A stretch of 39,060 nt of DNA, taken from the NCBI GenBank assembly GCA_029250945.1, contig JAQXEG010000007.1:1-39060 (forward strand). Direction: 5' to 3'. Under the pieces are notes generated by a model. The model did not search any database and was not told the DNA's origin. It was given only the letters and a program-made list of their open reading frames with translations. The DNA comes from Yoonia sp. Lineage in GTDB: Bacteria; Pseudomonadota; Alphaproteobacteria; Rhodobacterales; Rhodobacteraceae. The position numbers and the translations under genes were made by a program. This document shows positions 17,966 to 27,567 of this stretch, in pieces; positions within the stretch are counted from its first letter, which is position 1; each line of letters opens with the position of its first letter.

Positions 17966-18137
17966 ATCGTTTTTTTCGCCCATAGGACGGATGAGTGACA
18001 TAGAAGGTTGCCCTTCCAATCGGCAGATATTGTGCGAACTCAGACACAAAGGCAAGGCTCGCAATCACCTTTGAAGGGGTTGCAAAGCAACGAATCACTC
18101 CTTTCATGGCCGTTTCGGACACTTTTGCGAAATGACG

Positions 18138-18848
18138 CTAGGTCAAAGACAGTTGATAAAACCGATCCGCGTGCAAAAACGCCTCGCGTTTGAGCGCTTC
18201 ATTCGCCGTCGCTTCGTCGTCTTCGCCCCATTGGGAAACTTGCCATTGCTCGTCGATCCGGCTTTTGGTCCAAGCGTCAGATGCGATGATCACCCCACGC
18301 GTCACCGCCAGCGCAAGGATCAGCGATCCGCTGATGCTGACCAGATCATGTACACCGACAAGCGCAAAGTTGTCGAATGCCGCGACCTCTGCGTGCAGAT
18401 TTTCAAGCAGCGCCGCATCTTGGGCGACATGCATCACGCCCTCGCCAACGGACAGGCGCTCACCAAATTCATCGGCCGCCCAATCCAGCACGCTGTCCCA
18501 CGCCGCGGCCTGTTGCGCGATCAATTCCTTGGGGCCTGCTGCGCGGTAACACAGCAGATCACTGTTCCCGTATTCAGCCAGCATCGCCACAACCTCGGCC
18601 TGCTGCGGGGCGACCTTATCAAGCGCCGAATTCGCGCTGCGGGTAACGGGCATCGACAAGGGGTCAATGTTTTCAGACTGCGCATCCCATTCGGCGGCGA
18701 TCGCATCTGCCATCACAATCGTCGGCACGACCAGCGCGGTTTTATTGGGGGTGTTGACCGACCGACCGTCAAGCTCCACACCGAAACCACGGGTGCGCTC
18801 GACACTTGCCGCTTTTTTCCAAAACCGTTTTTGCTTTATGATGCTCAT
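18138..18848 (-). CDS. ATP12 family F1-ATPase assembly chaperone
   Basis: A 236-residue protein of the ATP12 family, starting MSIIKQKRFWKKA, with the family features KRFWKKAASVERTRGFGVELDGR at the N-terminus (cut here to its key words KRFWK and LDGR), a PLSMPVTR block, and LLCYRA in the middle. ATP12 binds the F1 alpha subunit before assembly with beta; the family is shared by mitochondria and alphaproteobacteria. Its ATG overlaps the HAD gene stop (ATGA), so expression is likely coupled. It is the last gene of its operon. Confidence 0.92.
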   Translation of the reverse strand: MSIIKQKRFWKKAASVERTRGFGVELDGRSVNTPNKTALVVPTIVMADAIAAEWDAQSENIDPLSMPVTRSANSALDKVAPQQAEVVAMLAEYGNSDLLCYRAAGPKELIAQQAAAWDSVLDWAADEFGERLSVGEGVMHVAQDAALLENLHAEVAAFDNFALVGVHDLVSISGSLILALAVTRGVIIASDAWTKSRIDEQWQVSQWGEDDEATANEALKREAFLHADRFYQLSLT

Positions 18849-19522
18849 ACGATTGATCCTGTTAGTTTGTCGATTGCGGGGGGAATGTCGGCAAAGCTGG
18901 TCACGATGGCATCGGCATTCAAGTCCGCCACATCGTGATAGCCCCAATTCACCCCAACGGTCCGCACCCCAGCAGCGCGGCCCATATCCATGTCATAGGT
19001 CGTGTCCCCGATCATCACAGCACGCTGCGCATCCACGCCCGTGTCCGACAATGCGGCCAACACCATGGCAGGATGCGGTTTGCTCGGATGAAAATCCGCG
19101 ACCTGCTGGCTCACGAATAGTCCGTCAAGCCCATGCCGCGCGATCATCTTTTCCAACCCACGCCGGGATTTACCCGTCGCAACAGCCAGCAGCGTTTCAT
19201 CCTGCGCATGCAATAGGCGAAGCGTATCGAGCGCCCCTGCGAACATCGGCGACAATTCTGCATTCCCATCTGGCCCGCGCAAGTCGTTGAACGCCCCCTT
19301 ATAGGCGTAAACCATACGGGTGCGTTGCGCCGCGTCGCTGTCGGGGCAGAGCACGGCAAATGCCTCGGCCAACGACAAACCAACGATCGACAAAACCACG
19401 GGGCGATCCAGCATCGGCAAGCCTTCGCTGGCGAACGCCACCATCATCGCGGCCATAATCTCGGCCTGACTGTCGACAAGCGTGCCATCGACGTCCCAGA
19501 TCACAAGGCGCAGATCACGCAT
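18845..19522 (-). CDS. HAD-IA family phosphatase (phosphoglycolate phosphatase-like)
   Basis: A 225-residue HAD hydrolase. Motif I is DVDGTLVDS (nucleophile Asp10 or so), motif II is AVATGKS, motif III is the lysine in HPSKPHP, and motif IV is IGDTTYDMDMG. The helical cap between motifs I and II places it in subfamily IA, near phosphoglycolate phosphatases. The substrate is not determined by sequence. It begins eight bases inside the end of rluC and overlaps the ATP12 gene at its end, within the crcB-rluC-HAD-ATP12 group. Confidence 0.88.
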   Translation of the reverse strand: MRDLRLVIWDVDGTLVDSQAEIMAAMMVAFASEGLPMLDRPVVLSIVGLSLAEAFAVLCPDSDAAQRTRMVYAYKGAFNDLRGPDGNAELSPMFAGALDTLRLLHAQDETLLAVATGKSRRGLEKMIARHGLDGLFVSQQVADFHPSKPHPAMVLAALSDTGVDAQRAVMIGDTTYDMDMGRAAGVRTVGVNWGYHDVADLNADAIVTSFADIPPAIDKLTGSIV

Positions 19523-20570
19523 CGGGCATATTGAACGGGTCAACAGGCGCATGGCCCACGACCCAGCCGACGTAATCCCACGTGGCCTGCATGTGATCGG
19601 GTAACGGTGCGGTGAAATGCATGTGCGCACCAGTAAACGGATGCTCGATCTGCAAGGACCGCGCGTGCAGGTGCATCTTGCGGCCAATCTCCTCGCCCAT
19701 GCCAGCGCCCCAGCCGTCGCCCATGTTTTCCTGACCGGACCCGCCGTATTTGCCGTCACCGACAATCGGATGCCCAATCTCGGCCATATGCGCACGTAGC
19801 TGGTGGGTACGGCCCGTAATCGGTACCAGCGCACACCAAGATGCACGCTGCCCGATGGTATCCATCACGGCGTAATCTGTCGTGGCGCGCTTGGCGCCTT
19901 CGGTGCTGGCAACATCATTGGGATGCACGCAGCGCATTTTCTCGTTCTCGCCACTTTTGCCGTGACCGGGTGCCTTGAGCAGACCATATTTGATCGTCGC
20001 GGCACGAGGATGTGGCACACCCGCAATTGCAGCCCAGTAAATCTTGCGGGTATCGCGGTGCTTTAGGTTTTCGGTCAGCATTTTCGCGGCCATACGGGTG
20101 CGCGCCAGCAAAAGAACACCAGACGTGTCCTTGTCCAAACGATGCACAAGGCGTGGTTTTTCATCGTAATCAAACATCAACGCCTCGGCCATACCATCAA
20201 CGTGGCGCGTGGTCTTAGACCCACCTTGGGTCGCCAAACCGGCTGGCTTGTTGATCGCGATGATGTGTTCATCCTTATAGATGACACAGGATTGGATCAG
20301 CTTGGCATCCGCCTTGGTCACACCGTGTTTGAGCAGCGATGCGGCCGCCTTCGCCTCTTCCTCGGTGGGCAGTGGCGGGATGCGGATCGTTTGACCAATC
20401 TCTAGACGCGTCGCTGTTTTCACACGACCACCGTTCACGCGGATTTCGCCCTTGCGGCACATCTTTTCGATGCGGCCTTGGGTCAGGTGCGGGAACAGGC
20501 GACGCATATAGCGATCCAGCCTTTGATCCCCGTCATCAGGGCCGATTTGGCGTGTCTGAACACCGCTCAT
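19515..20570 (-). CDS. rluC: Ribosomal large subunit pseudouridine synthase, RluC/RluD family
   Basis: A 351-residue protein with an N-terminal S4 RNA-binding domain (DQRLDRYMRRLFP to about residue 80) and a pseudouridine synthase domain with the catalytic motif HRLDKDTSG. ITGRTHQLRAHM is the second conserved block. It isomerises uridines in 23S rRNA. An insertion rich in glycine (GGSGQENMGDGWGAGMG) follows the GDGKY motif. The start at 20570 (MSGVQTRQ) overlaps the crcB stop by ATGA; eight more codons are open upstream. RluC rather than RluD is the likelier name. Confidence 0.88.
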   Translation of the reverse strand: MSGVQTRQIGPDDGDQRLDRYMRRLFPHLTQGRIEKMCRKGEIRVNGGRVKTATRLEIGQTIRIPPLPTEEEAKAAASLLKHGVTKADAKLIQSCVIYKDEHIIAINKPAGLATQGGSKTTRHVDGMAEALMFDYDEKPRLVHRLDKDTSGVLLLARTRMAAKMLTENLKHRDTRKIYWAAIAGVPHPRAATIKYGLLKAPGHGKSGENEKMRCVHPNDVASTEGAKRATTDYAVMDTIGQRASWCALVPITGRTHQLRAHMAEIGHPIVGDGKYGGSGQENMGDGWGAGMGEEIGRKMHLHARSLQIEHPFTGAHMHFTAPLPDHMQATWDYVGWVVGHAPVDPFNMPDA

Positions 20571-20926
20571 AAACTTAATCCTTTGGTCAGCCAAAGGCCT
20601 AACGCGCAGGCCCCCAGCGATAGCAGCACCGACGCTGCAACATATGTTAATGCGGCGCCAACGCGTCCGCCCTCGATCAGGCGCATCGTGTCCAAGCTAA
20701 ACGCGCTAAACGTCGTAAAGCCGCCTAAAAATCCGGTCAGCACCAGCGGCAACCAACCGTGCAATCCCTTGGCCGTGAAATGCGCCCAGACGAAGCCAAT
20801 CGCAAGCGAGCCGAGCACATTCACCGTCAGCGTCCCCAATGGAAAGGCCACGGCCAAGCCAACCAGATGCCGCGCGACGGCGCCAAACGCGCCACCAAGC
20901 GCAACTGAGATGACCGGAAATATCAT
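20567..20926 (-). CDS. crcB: Fluoride efflux channel CrcB/FluC
   Basis: A 119-residue, four-helix membrane protein. It carries GGAFGAVARHL in helix 1, NVLGSLAIGF in helix 2, and GFLGGFTTFSAFSLD in helix 3, the residues that line the fluoride pore of the dimer. It exports fluoride passively. I saw no fluoride riboswitch upstream. The start at 20926 begins the conserved N-terminus and lies 31 bases after rarA; the frame extends to 21004 inside rarA. Its stop overlaps rluC by four bases. Confidence 0.93.
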   Translation of the reverse strand: MIFPVISVALGGAFGAVARHLVGLAVAFPLGTLTVNVLGSLAIGFVWAHFTAKGLHGWLPLVLTGFLGGFTTFSAFSLDTMRLIEGGRVGAALTYVAASVLLSLGACALGLWLTKGLSL

Positions 20927-20957
20927 CCGCTTGCCTTGGCCCAATGTGGGCCGCTTG

Positions 20958-22268
20958 TCAATTCTTGGCCCGTTTTGCACGCAGTCCCGCAAAGAAATCG
21001 ACACGCTTTTTCAAATCCCGCTCAAACCCGCGATCCACGGGCATGTAATAGACGGGGCGCTTCATTGTTTCAGGGAAGTAGTTTTGGCCCGAAAACCCAT
21101 CCTCGGCGTCGTGGTCATAAGCATAGCCTGCCCCAAACCCTTGTTCCTTCATCATCGTGGTGGGCGCGTTCAGGATATGCGCGGGTGGGGGTTCTGATCC
21201 GGTCTGTTTCGCGGCATTCACCGCCGCCTTATAGGCCACGTAATTCGCGTTCGATTTCGGTGCCAGCGCAAGGTACACAACCGCCTGTGACAACGCCAAC
21301 TCTCCCTCTGGGCTGCCCAGTCGTTCATAGGTTTCCCATGAGCGCAGGCAGACAGATTGGGCCTGCGGATCGGCCAAACCGATATCTTCCACCGCCATGC
21401 GGGTGATGCGACGGGCCAGAAAACGCGGGTCTTCGCCACCTTCCAACATCCGCGCAAACCAGTAGAGGGCCGCGTCAGGGTCAGATCCGCGCACGGATTT
21501 ATGCAGCGCACTGATCAGGTTATAATGCTCGTCCCCAGACTTGTCGTATTTCGCAGCACGCTTCATCAGGCGGATGGACAGACCAACGCGGTCAATCTTG
21601 CCGTCCACCTTCCACGCCGTGACCTGTTCGATAAGATTGAGCAGCGCACGCCCGTCACCATCGGCCATTTCCAGCAACGCCTCGCGCGCGGGACCATCAA
21701 GCGGAAGCGGTTTATCCAATTCCCTCTCGGCTCGTTGGGCGAGCCGTTCAAGATCAGCCAGATCAAGGCGGGTCAGCATCAACACCTGCGACCGCGACAA
21801 CACCGCGGCGTTCAACTCAAAACTCGGGTTCTCAGTTGTGGCCCCGACCAACAGGATCGTGCCATCTTCCATATACGGCAGAAACCCGTCCTGCTGTGCC
21901 TTGTTGAAACGGTGAATTTCGTCAACGAACAAGAGCGTGCCCTTGCCGTTCTGCCGCCGCATCTTGGCCGCCTCAAACACCTTGCGCAGGTCAGGCACGC
22001 CCGTAAAAATCGCACTGATCTGGACAAAATGCAAATCGGTTTCATCCGCCAAAAGCCGTGCGATTGTGGTTTTGCCGACACCGGGGGGACCCCAGAAAAT
22101 CAGCGAGGATAGTGAGCCGGACGCAAGCATCACGCCCAACGGGGCGTCAGGGCCTAGCACCTGTTGTTGCCCAATCACCTCGGCCAGTGCTTGCGGACGC
22201 AATCGGTCAGCCAGCGGGCGGGGGCCAGCGGCGGATGTCGGATCAGCGGATGAGAAAAGGTCGGCCAT
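20958..22268 (-). CDS. rarA: Replication-associated recombination protein A (MgsA) AAA+ ATPase
   Basis: A 436-residue AAA+ protein related to clamp loaders. It begins with [10 protein letters not shown], has Walker [10 protein letters not shown], Walker [12 protein letters not shown], sensor 1 [10 protein letters not shown], and the C-terminal tetramerisation region with [14 protein letters not shown]. It acts at stalled replication forks with single-strand binding protein and RecA. It is complete in length. It lies 47 bases after the VOC gene and may share its transcript; crcB follows. Confidence 0.94.
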   Translation of the reverse strand: MADLFSSADPTSAAGPRPLADRLRPQALAEVIGQQQVLGPDAPLGVMLASGSLSSLIFWGPPGVGKTTIARLLADETDLHFVQISAIFTGVPDLRKVFEAAKMRRQNGKGTLLFVDEIHRFNKAQQDGFLPYMEDGTILLVGATTENPSFELNAAVLSRSQVLMLTRLDLADLERLAQRAERELDKPLPLDGPAREALLEMADGDGRALLNLIEQVTAWKVDGKIDRVGLSIRLMKRAAKYDKSGDEHYNLISALHKSVRGSDPDAALYWFARMLEGGEDPRFLARRITRMAVEDIGLADPQAQSVCLRSWETYERLGSPEGELALSQAVVYLALAPKSNANYVAYKAAVNAAKQTGSEPPPAHILNAPTTMMKEQGFGAGYAYDHDAEDGFSGQNYFPETMKRPVYYMPVDRGFERDLKKRVDFFAGLRAKRAKN

Positions 22269-22315
22269 TGGAGGATGATAAACCCGCCACGTTGGAGAAG
22301 AAAGCAGCGATCACA

Positions 22316-22756
22316 CTAGGTGACAGTTTCGGGGTCTTGATACGTCGGCGGCCCCTTAAGCTCGATCAGATTGCCCCACGGATCACGGAAATACAGCGCA
22401 AGGCCAAAGCCGCGACTGCCGACCTGCCGCATCTTGCGCGTGACGGCGATGCCATGCGCTTGCAAATGATCCAAAACGGCATCCTCGTTACAGCCATGCC
22501 AAGCGAATGCGATATGATGGACGTTTTCGCCGCTGTTCGTGGTTGGCGCAGCATAGGCCGCCCGCGCATCGTCCGCATCCCAAAGGCCAATAAGGACCGG
22601 CCCAAACCACACATGGGTCATCGCGATTTCGGGGTAATCATAACCCGCACGGCAGCCCAGAATCGTCTGATACCAGTGCTTTGCCGCAGCCAAATCTTTG
22701 ACCCAGATGACGATATGATCAATCCCTGACGGGACGAATGGAACGGTGGTGGTCAT
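22316..22756 (-). CDS. VOC family protein (glyoxalase/dioxygenase fold)
   Basis: A 146-residue single-domain vicinal oxygen chelate protein. The N-terminal beta strand IDHIVIWVKD carries a likely metal histidine; VHHIAFAWHG and ALYFRDPWGNLIELKGP are the later conserved segments with a second His and the terminal Glu. Such proteins are glyoxalases, dioxygenases or antibiotic-resistance proteins; this one cannot be assigned. The ATG at 22756 begins the family sequence, with AAAGG 7 bases upstream. It lies between the rplQ terminator and rarA. Confidence 0.85.
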   Translation of the reverse strand: MTTTVPFVPSGIDHIVIWVKDLAAAKHWYQTILGCRAGYDYPEIAMTHVWFGPVLIGLWDADDARAAYAAPTTNSGENVHHIAFAWHGCNEDAVLDHLQAHGIAVTRKMRQVGSRGFGLALYFRDPWGNLIELKGPPTYQDPETVT

Positions 22757-22805
22757 AGGCGTGCCTTTGGTGTGTCTGCAGTCAGACTTCAACAGTAGCC
22801 CTAAA

Positions 22806-22840
22806 AACCAAAAAGGCCCCGCGAAATTGCAAGGCCTTTT
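22806..22840 (-). terminator. Terminator downstream of rplQ
   Basis: AAAAGGCC (22811-22818) pairs with GGCCTTTT (22833-22840). On the minus strand the stem ends in CCTTTTTGGTTTTT. It lies 21 bases after the rplQ stop and closes the rpsM-rpsK-rpoA-rplQ unit. Confidence 0.85.
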
Positions 22841-22861
22841 AGTTATTCGGTAAAGAGCAAT

Positions 22862-23278
22862 TTACTCTTCTTCAGCGAACTCTTCCAAACGGGCGCGGTC
22901 AGCGGCACCTTTGGCGTCGACATCACGATCAACGAATTCGATGATCGCCATTGGCGCCATGTCGCCGTAGCGGAAGCCGGCCTTCATAACGCGGACGTAA
23001 CCACCCTGACGCTCGGCATAACGTGGGCCGAGGATTTCAAAAAGTTTCGCGCAGTGCATGTCCTGCTTGAGCTGGGCGCGGGCCTGACGACGGGCGTGCA
23101 AATCGCCGCGCTTGCCAAGTGTCACGAGCTTTTCAATGACGCGCTTGAGTTCTTTTGCCTTAGGCAATGTTGTTTTGATCTGCTCATGTTCGATGAGCGA
23201 GCCTGCCATGTTCGCGAACAGTGCCTTGCGGTGTTCGTGTGTGCGATTTAGGCGGCGGTAACCACGTGCGTGACGCAT
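22862..23278 (-). CDS. rplQ: Large ribosomal subunit protein bL17
   Basis: A 138-residue basic protein starting [20 protein letters not shown], the fixed N-terminus of bL17, with an acidic alphaproteobacterial tail ending LEEFAEEE. It is near the peptide exit tunnel of the 50S subunit. The start at 23278 follows a GGAGACTTC region (ribosome site GGAG). The frame is open upstream to 23356 but those codons are unlike the family. It is the last gene before the terminator at 22806-22840. Confidence 0.97.
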   Translation of the reverse strand: MRHARGYRRLNRTHEHRKALFANMAGSLIEHEQIKTTLPKAKELKRVIEKLVTLGKRGDLHARRQARAQLKQDMHCAKLFEILGPRYAERQGGYVRVMKAGFRYGDMAPMAIIEFVDRDVDAKGAADRARLEEFAEEE

Positions 23279-23385
23279 GATGAAGTCTCCATTTTGTTTT
23301 ATGATGGGCCTGCGCTGCGATGACGCCTGCTCCGTTTGTGGGGCTTTATTGCCCAAAATTCCCGACCAACGCCGGCATTTGCGGA

Positions 23386-23401
23386 TGGGCCCGAAGGCCC
23401 A
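23386..23401 (-). other. Small intercistronic hairpin between rpoA and rplQ
   Basis: TGGGCC and GGCCCA form a 6-bp stem around CGAA (TTCG on the transcribed strand, a stable UUCG tetraloop). There is no U-run, so it is more likely an mRNA stability or processing element than a terminator. Confidence 0.45.
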
Positions 23402-23410
23402 CCCAATCTC

Positions 23411-24427
23411 TTAGAACTGGTCCTCGAACTTCTTCGCCAGATCTTCGATGTTGTCCGGTGGCCAATCCTCAACGTCCATTCCGAGGTGCAGACCCATGCC
23501 GGACAGGACTTCTTTGATTTCGTTCAAAGATTTCCGGCCAAAGTTTGGTGTGCGCAGCATTTCTGCTTCGGTTTTCTGTATCAGATCACCGATGTAAACG
23601 ATGTTGTCGTTTTTCAGGCAGTTGGCGGAACGCACAGACAGTTCCAGCTCGTCCACTTTCTTCAGCAGAAGCGGGTTGAACTCGAGGCCATCATCGTCTG
23701 CGCCAGCTTGTGCTGATTCAGGCTCATCGAAGTTGACGAAGATTGACAGCTGGTCCTGCAAGATGCGTGCTGCGTAGGCAACCGCGTCATCTGGCGTGAT
23801 GGAACCGTCTGTTTCGACCTTCATGGTCAGCTTGTCATAATCCAGAACCTGACCTTCGCGGGTCGGCTGCACATCATAGGACACTTTCTTCACCGGCGAG
23901 TAGATCGCATCGATGGAGATCATGCCAATGGGTGCATCTTCTGGCTTGTTCTTTTCCGCAGCGACATAGCCCTTACCGGTATTCACGGTCAGTTCCATGT
24001 ACAGATCAGCGCCATCATCGAGGTGACAGATCACGTGATCCTTGTTCAGGATCTCAATGCCAGCTGTTTCAGAAATGTCAGCAGCTGTCACAACGCCTGG
24101 GCCTTTGGCCTGGACGGACAAACGCTTGGGGCCTTCGACTTCCATACGGATCGCGACGCCCTTGAGGTTCAGAACCATGTCGGTGACGTCTTCACGCACA
24201 CCAGATACAGACGAAAACTCGTGCAGGACGTTGTCGATTTGTACGGCAGTGATGGCAGCACCCTGAAGGGAGCTCATCAAAATGCGGCGCAGCGCGTTGC
24301 CGAGCGTCAGGCCAAAGCCCCGCTCGAGCGGTTCTGCAACCACGGTTGCCTGACGCATCGGGTCATTGCCCGGCTTGACGTCAAGCTGTGTTGGCTTAAT
24401 CAATTCAGCCCAATTCTTGTGGATCAT
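23411..24427 (-). CDS. rpoA: RNA polymerase alpha subunit
   Basis: A 338-residue alpha subunit. The N-terminal assembly domain includes [17 protein letters not shown] and the dimer interface. An acidic linker (near [13 protein letters not shown]) leads to the C-terminal domain with [16 protein letters not shown] and [14 protein letters not shown], which contacts UP-element DNA and activators. The ATG at 24427 has a strong GGAGGG site 7 bases upstream; an ATG four codons earlier is part of that site. It lies between rpsK and rplQ as usual. Confidence 0.98.
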   Translation of the reverse strand: MIHKNWAELIKPTQLDVKPGNDPMRQATVVAEPLERGFGLTLGNALRRILMSSLQGAAITAVQIDNVLHEFSSVSGVREDVTDMVLNLKGVAIRMEVEGPKRLSVQAKGPGVVTAADISETAGIEILNKDHVICHLDDGADLYMELTVNTGKGYVAAEKNKPEDAPIGMISIDAIYSPVKKVSYDVQPTREGQVLDYDKLTMKVETDGSITPDDAVAYAARILQDQLSIFVNFDEPESAQAGADDDGLEFNPLLLKKVDELELSVRSANCLKNDNIVYIGDLIQKTEAEMLRTPNFGRKSLNEIKEVLSGMGLHLGMDVEDWPPDNIEDLAKKFEDQF

Positions 24428-24537
24428 GTGTCCCTCCATTCCTGTCTGCCTTCATGTCCAAAAGGCAAACGCCCGAGGTTTCAAAATGACGGAATGGGGC
24501 CATGGAAAACCATGACCCCAAACCGCTTCGTAATGTC

Positions 24538-24927
24538 TTAGACGCGGCGACGCTTTGGTGGGCGGCAGCCGTTGTGTGCCATTGGGGTCACGTCACGGAT
24601 AGACGTGATGTTGAACCCGGCAGCGGCCAGCGCGCGCAATGCGCTTTCACGGCCCGAACCCGGACCCTGCACTTCAACTTCCAGTGTCTTCACACCGTGA
24701 TCTTGTGCTTTTTTGCCCGCATCTTCAGCAGCCATCTGAGCCGCATAAGGTGTGGATTTCCGCGACCCCTTAAAGCCCATAGTGCCAGCAGACGACCAAG
24801 AGATCGCGTTGCCCTGCACGTCAGAGATCAGGATTTTTGTGTTGTTGAAAGAAGAGTTCACATGCGCAACGCCAGCGGCGATGTTCTTGGAGACCTTCTT
24901 TTTGGTGCGTTTCGTATCACGTGCCAT
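24538..24927 (-). CDS. rpsK: Small ribosomal subunit protein uS11
   Basis: A 129-residue protein with the uS11 core: [34 protein letters not shown] and [13 protein letters not shown], ending in the basic PPKRRRV tail. It lies on the 30S platform near the mRNA exit. It follows rpsM by 14 bases and precedes rpoA. A GGAGG ribosome site precedes the start. Confidence 0.98.
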   Translation of the reverse strand: MARDTKRTKKKVSKNIAAGVAHVNSSFNNTKILISDVQGNAISWSSAGTMGFKGSRKSTPYAAQMAAEDAGKKAQDHGVKTLEVEVQGPGSGRESALRALAAAGFNITSIRDVTPMAHNGCRPPKRRRV

Positions 24928-24941
24928 TGATCAAGCCTCCC

Positions 24942-25310
24942 TTATTTCTTCTTACCAGCAATGGCCTTTGCAGGGCCCTTGCGTGTGCGTGCGTTTGTAG
25001 AAGTACGCTGCCCGCGGACAGGCAGGTTACGACGGTGGCGCAGACCACGGTAGCAACCAAGGTCCATCAGACGCTTGATGTTCATCTGTGTCTCGCGACG
25101 CAGGTCACCTTCTACGGTGAGATGCTCGTCGATGTATTCGCGAACCTTCAGGATTTCAGCATCCGACAGTTCGTTAACGCGACGTGCGCGGTCGATACCG
25201 ATAGCCTCGCAGATTTCCTCTGCTTTGGTCGAACCGATACCAGCGATATATGTGAGGGCGATCAGAACACGTTTCCCAGTTGGGATGTTCACGCCAGCAA
25301 TACGTGCCAA
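24942..25310 (-). CDS. rpsM: Small ribosomal subunit protein uS13 (TTG start)
   Basis: A 122-residue protein matching uS13: [13 protein letters not shown] at the N-terminus, the helix-two-turn-helix region [11 protein letters not shown], and the C-terminal [22 protein letters not shown] tail that reaches the P-site tRNA. I placed the start at TTG 25308-25310 because it gives the family N-terminus M-A-R-I-A-G and has an AAAGGA ribosome site 9 bases upstream. ATGs at 25343 and 25382 are in frame but lie in or beyond a leader hairpin and would add unlike sequence. Confidence 0.93.
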   Translation of the reverse strand: MARIAGVNIPTGKRVLIALTYIAGIGSTKAEEICEAIGIDRARRVNELSDAEILKVREYIDEHLTVEGDLRRETQMNIKRLMDLGCYRGLRHRRNLPVRGQRTSTNARTRKGPAKAIAGKKK

Positions 25311-25326
25311 GGTGGTATTTCCTTTT

Positions 25327-25365
25327 CGTTGCGGGTCCGTCATTCCGGACCCTTTTTTCACAACG
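25327..25365 (-). promoter_or_regulatory. rpsM leader hairpin; reads as a terminator on the plus strand
   Basis: GGGTCCG (25333-25339) and CGGACCC (25346-25352) form a 7-bp stem with a 6-base loop; outer CGTTG/CAACG (25327-25331 and 25361-25365) can also pair. On the rpsM transcript it lies just before the ribosome site. On the plus strand the stem is followed by TTTTTT (25353-25358), the form of an intrinsic terminator directed against antisense transcription. Confidence 0.6.
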
Positions 25366-25467
25366 GAGGCCCGAACGATCAATCGTCGGGCCGCGTCATA
25401 TCGAGGTGATCTGTAGTAGCAGGGTGCGACCCATTCACCACAAATTGATTCCCATTAGGGATGGCGC

Positions 25468-25496
25468 TGTTTATGGCTGTTCGAGGATACGGTCAA
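25468..25496 (-). promoter_or_regulatory. Promoter of rpsM-rpsK-rpoA-rplQ
   Basis: On the minus strand TTGACC (25491-25496) and TAAACA (25468-25473) are separated by exactly 17 bases. It lies between the adk stop and rpsM, about 150 bases before the rpsM start, and gives the alpha operon its own start site. Confidence 0.65.
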
Positions 25497-25529
25497 GCCC
25501 CCCCGAAACCACGGATAGCCATTGCTGCG

Positions 25530-26108
25530 TTAATCTAGCGCCTGCGCAATGTTGGCGGCCACATCATCCATGCTGGCAAGGCCGTCAATGGCCTTCAGAT
25601 CGCCCTTGGCATGATAATAGCCAATCAGCGGGGAAGTCTGTTTGTAATAGGCCATCAGGCGGGTTTTCAGGCTTTCCTCATTGTCATCAGCTCGCGCTGT
25701 GCCACCAGCGGCAACAGCATCAGCTGCGCGGCCAAGGATACGCTCAACAAGGATTTCGTCATTCACCTGAAGCTCAATCGCGCAATGCAGTGTTTGACCC
25801 ATTTCGGTCAGCAATTCACCAAGCGCGTCCGCCTGTGCCAATGTGCGCGGGAACCCGTCAAAGATAAATCCACCCTTAGCGCCACCAGCCTCAAGCTTTT
25901 CGCGGATCAGGCCGATCACGATTTCATCCGTCACAAGGTTTCCGGCGTCCATCACGGCGGCAACCTTCTTGCCCATGTCGGTGCCAGATGTGCGTGCCTC
26001 GCGCAGCATGTCCCCTGTCGAAAGCTGCATCATATCGCGGCTGTCAACCAGACGCTGCGCTTGTGTGCCTTTGCCGGCACCCGGTGGTCCAAGAAGGATA
26101 ATATTCAT
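25530..26108 (-). CDS. adk: Adenylate kinase
   Basis: A 192-residue kinase with P-loop [13 protein letters not shown]-binding STGDMLR, the DGFPRT motif, and a short LID region ([17 protein letters not shown]) without the zinc cysteines of long-form enzymes. It interconverts ATP plus AMP with two ADP in the cytoplasm. It overlaps secY by four bases (ATGA), the usual secY-adk coupling. Beyond its stop a 219-base gap holds the rpsM promoter. Confidence 0.97.
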   Translation of the reverse strand: MNIILLGPPGAGKGTQAQRLVDSRDMMQLSTGDMLREARTSGTDMGKKVAAVMDAGNLVTDEIVIGLIREKLEAGGAKGGFIFDGFPRTLAQADALGELLTEMGQTLHCAIELQVNDEILVERILGRAADAVAAGGTARADDNEESLKTRLMAYYKQTSPLIGYYHAKGDLKAIDGLASMDDVAANIAQALD

Positions 26109-27466
26109 TTGCGAATTGGCCCTTTGCGTTTCGCGCCACGGCCTTTGCCCCGCAGCTGCGATTTTTCAATCAGGCCTTCATACTGATGGGCCAACAAGTG
26201 GGACTGGATCTGCTGAATCGTGTCCATCCCGACTGACACAATAATCAGAACCGACGTCCCGCCAAAGTAAAAAGGAATGGCAAACTGGCTACGCAGGATT
26301 TCAGGCAACAGCGCAACAAGCGCGAGATAGCCCGAGCCCAGAACAAGGATACGCGTTACAACATAATCCAGATATTCAGCGGTCTTCTTACCAGGGCGAA
26401 TACCCGGCACAAAACCGTTCTGGTTCTTAAGGTTTTCAGCCACGTCATCCGTTTTGAACGCAACTTCACGTGTGTAGAAATACGTGAAGAAAACGATCAT
26501 CGCGGCAAAAAACAACAGATACAGCGGCTGGCCGGGACCAAAATACGCAAGGATCGTCGACATCACCGGGCCGGTTTGCCCGCCAGAGAATGTGCTGATC
26601 GTGGTTGGCAACAACAACAAAGCGGATGCAAAGATCGCGGGGATCACGCCGGCTGGGTTCACCTTAATCGGCAGGTGGCTGGTCGAGCCATCATACACCT
26701 TCATACCGCGCTGTTGACGCGGGTATTGAATATGGATTTTCCGCAAGGACCGCTCCATGAACACAACGAATGTCAGGATCGCGACAATCATCAGCAACAC
26801 GCCCACGATCACCGCGGGGGAAATCGCGCCAGACCGCCCTTGCGACAGGAACTGCGCTGCAGCGGCTGGGATTTCGGCAATAATGCCAACGAAAATGATC
26901 AAAGAGATACCGTTGCCGATGCCACGTGCTGTAATCTGTTCGCCCAACCACATCAGGAACATGGTGCCGCCAACGATCGTAATCACACAAGCCGCTTGGA
27001 AATATAGGCCTGGGTTCGACGCCAGATCGCCCGCCTCTAGGCTGCGGGCAAGACCGTAGGCTTGGAACGTGGCCAGAACCACAGTGCCGTAACGGGTGTA
27101 TTGGTTCAGCTTGCGCCGCCCCTGCTCACCTTCTTTCTTCATCTGCTTCATCGGCTCCCACATGGAACCCAAAAGCTGAACGATGATGGACGCAGAAATG
27201 TATGGCATTATCCCGAGGGCAAAAATGCCCATCCGCGATAGCGCACCACCAGTGAACATGGACAGGATACCGCCGATCCCAGCCGCCGCCTCATCCATGA
27301 AGCTGCGCAATGCCGCCGCATCAATGCCGGGCACCGGGATATATGTCCCGAGCCGATAAACGATCAAAAGACCGATTGTGAACAGGATGCGCTGGCGCAA
27401 TTCAGTTGCTTTACCGAATGCGCTCCAGCTCATGTTGGCTGCCATTTGTTCTGCTGCGGATGCCAT
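26105..27466 (-). CDS. secY: Protein translocase subunit SecY
   Basis: A 453-residue channel protein with ten predicted membrane helices. It shows the plug and pore region after [33 protein letters not shown] in helix 2, and the cytosolic loops with [15 protein letters not shown] and the conserved [11 protein letters not shown] stretch. The C-terminus is basic ([13 protein letters not shown]). It forms the SecYEG channel for secretion and membrane insertion. The ribosome site is AAGAGAG, 6 bases upstream. A terminator-like hairpin separates it from rplO. Confidence 0.98.
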   Translation of the reverse strand: MASAAEQMAANMSWSAFGKATELRQRILFTIGLLIVYRLGTYIPVPGIDAAALRSFMDEAAAGIGGILSMFTGGALSRMGIFALGIMPYISASIIVQLLGSMWEPMKQMKKEGEQGRRKLNQYTRYGTVVLATFQAYGLARSLEAGDLASNPGLYFQAACVITIVGGTMFLMWLGEQITARGIGNGISLIIFVGIIAEIPAAAAQFLSQGRSGAISPAVIVGVLLMIVAILTFVVFMERSLRKIHIQYPRQQRGMKVYDGSTSHLPIKVNPAGVIPAIFASALLLLPTTISTFSGGQTGPVMSTILAYFGPGQPLYLLFFAAMIVFFTYFYTREVAFKTDDVAENLKNQNGFVPGIRPGKKTAEYLDYVVTRILVLGSGYLALVALLPEILRSQFAIPFYFGGTSVLIIVSVGMDTIQQIQSHLLAHQYEGLIEKSQLRGKGRGAKRKGPIRK

Positions 27467-27483
27467 GCGTCTCTCTTTTCATG

Positions 27484-27519
27484 AAAACACCGCCAACGGG
27501 TCTCCCCGTGGCGGCGTTT
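27484..27519 (-). terminator. Terminator-like hairpin between rplO and secY
   Basis: Bases 27485-27500 pair with 27505-27519 in a stem of about 15 pairs with one mismatch and one bulge, loop TCTC. On the minus strand it ends in TTTTC. It has the shape of an intrinsic terminator or attenuator inside the rplO-secY-adk unit, 18 bases before the secY start. Confidence 0.6.
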
Positions 27520-27567
27520 GGGAATGCTTTAACGAATGTAGGCGACCGATGGGCCACCCACAAGGCG

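Noticed and set aside
20567..21004. Longer crcB beginning inside rarA
   Set aside because: The added 26 residues are unlike the CrcB N-terminus, which begins cleanly at 20926.
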